Below are positions 62,079-64,000 of a stretch of 64,000 nt of DNA, piece by piece (the stretch's first letter is position 1; each line of letters starts with the position of its first letter). The notes beneath the pieces were generated by a model. The model worked only from the letters and a program-made list of their open reading frames with translations, was not told the DNA's origin and searched no databases. The DNA is from Polaromonas sp. (GTDB lineage Bacteria > Pseudomonadota > Gammaproteobacteria > Burkholderiales > Burkholderiaceae_C): the NCBI GenBank assembly GCA_013298945.1, contig JAAFJR010000001.1, positions 186,001 to 250,000 of the forward strand, given 5' to 3'. Position numbers and translations under genes: made by a program.

Positions 62079-62639
62079 TCACAACCAGCGCACACACTCC
62101 ACATCCACCGTATTCGCGCCGTCACTCATCATCAGCGCGCCTTCTTGAATCGTCGCCTGCAGTTGCATGCTGCGGGTGGCTAGTTTGGCGAGTTCTTGCG
62201 ATTGCAGGGTGGGTACGCGCCAGATTTGCAGGTTTTTAGCGCGGTTAACCTTGTTTTCTAACGCTTTGAACCACACCTCGGCGGCGTGGTTGTAGCAGTA
62301 AACCATCGCCACATCGGCCTTGCCACAGGCTTTTAAGATGGGTTTTTCTTCGGGGGCGCCCACTTCTATCCACAACCGCGTCGCTTGGGTGAAGTCGCGC
62401 AGCCAGACGTCCGGCTCGTCTGGGTCAGACAAACCCGCGCCAAACGCCAGCGTGCCGTCGCCGCCACACACAGTTTGCAGTTGGTGCGCTTGCAAAGCCA
62501 TAGCGACGAGTCGAATCATCATGCGTTCGTCCGTTTCACTCGGATGTCGTGCTAGGGTGAACTGGTGGTCGGCGTAATAGTTGTGGTCAATGTCCGCAAT
62601 CGACAAACTGGCCTTAAAGATGGTGGATTTGATGGCCAT
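62079..62639 (-). CDS. yaeQ: YaeQ-family protein
   Basis: 186 residues. Family landmarks are MAIKSTIFKASLSIADIDHN, HPSETDERMMIRLVAMAL, DEPDVWLRDFTQATRLWIEV, then GAPEEKP. The fold is of the PD-(D/E)XK nuclease type by known structures, but the cellular role is not settled. It converges with the sugar-binding protein gene with a 17-base gap, the only convergent gap here without a dispersed repeat. Confidence 0.92.
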   Translation of the reverse strand: MAIKSTIFKASLSIADIDHNYYADHQFTLARHPSETDERMMIRLVAMALQAHQLQTVCGGDGTLAFGAGLSDPDEPDVWLRDFTQATRLWIEVGAPEEKPILKACGKADVAMVYCYNHAAEVWFKALENKVNRAKNLQIWRVPTLQSQELAKLATRSMQLQATIQEGALMMSDGANTVDVECVRWL

Positions 62640-62697
62640 GTTGAAGATTGGATGGGGTTTTGAGATACGTTAAATTCAATAAATACTATCAAAGAGT

Positions 62698-62745
62698 GCT
62701 ATAAATAAAATAGCTGTTTAGGCAACAAATATGCCGGCTACAGCC
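62698..62745 (-). repeat. Dispersed three-hairpin repeat, copy 13
   Basis: Reverse copy between purB and yaeQ (both minus strand), close to consensus: GCTATAAATAAAATAGC, TGTTTAGGCAACAAATATG, CCGGCTACAGCC. All three hairpins are recognisable. Confidence 0.93.
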
Positions 62746-62769
62746 ATTTTTTTATATAAACTATGTGCT

Positions 62770-64000
<1,231 letters not shown>

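Overview
The window looks like chromosome of a betaproteobacterium in the Burkholderiales, most like the Comamonadaceae. The basis is gene order and protein similarity as I recognise them: mlaFEDACB, then an ABC-2 exporter, ibaG, murA, the his genes, hinT and tatABC; a giant four-module UvrA; and a leucine/isovalerate cluster. Base composition is moderate, with AT-rich patches in the accessory genes. I see no rRNA, tRNA, CRISPR array or replication origin. No gene-free stretch exceeds about 250 bases.

Layout. 1-6.1 kb: the end of a methyltransferase gene, a four-gene minus-strand operon of exported proteins (two DUF1566 lipoproteins, two DUF3617-type proteins), a divergent GntR/UTRA regulator with a perfect 18-bp-arm palindrome in the shared gap, and a SemiSWEET plus PfkB sugar-kinase pair. 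6.2-7.1 kb: a REP-associated (Y1/HUH) transposase between inverted repeats. 7.2-13.5 kb: gltB-gltD for glutamate synthesis. 13.6-19.5 kb: the Mla phospholipid-transport operon and an ABC-2 exporter. 19.5-35.4 kb: ibaG, murA, a phosphoethanolamine transferase, all the his genes from hisG to hisE, a DUF4870 membrane protein, hinT and tatABC. The his series is interrupted by a Rap1a-like gene, a three-gene AT-rich metal-type module (His-rich protein, HupE/UreJ, DUF6488) and a VapBC toxin-antitoxin pair. 35.4-46.8 kb: leucine/isovalerate degradation (ivd, carbonic anhydrase, thiolase, acyl-CoA dehydrogenase, both methylcrotonyl-CoA carboxylase subunits, HMG-CoA lyase). The same palindrome stands before ivd and before mccB, suggesting one regulator. 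46.8-64 kb: YbaK, a glutathione-type isomerase, an MHS-family transporter with a large soluble insert, UvrA, a MORN protein, moaC, a BepA-like protease, a ChvE/XylF-type binding protein, yaeQ and the start of purB (cut by the window edge).

The most striking feature is a dispersed element of about 48 bp, present in at least 17 copies in both orientations. Its consensus is three back-to-back short hairpins: GGCTGTAGCC, then GGCATATTTATTGCC, a 6-base spacer, then GCTATTAAAAATATAGC. Five of the six convergent gene pairs carry a copy and no divergent gap does, which points to a 3'-end role or tolerance. Several copies are inside genes and are translated in frame. They supply most of the MlaA signal peptide, the last residues of GltB, a linker in the MccB carboxyltransferase, an enlarged loop in MoaC, probably a stretch of the BepA-like protease, and the Shine-Dalgarno-like site plus start codon of a HAD phosphatase. 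One copy lies beside the transposase gene, within its inverted repeats, so this transposase family is a candidate for having spread the element. A second, unrelated REP-like sequence is translated inside gltB.
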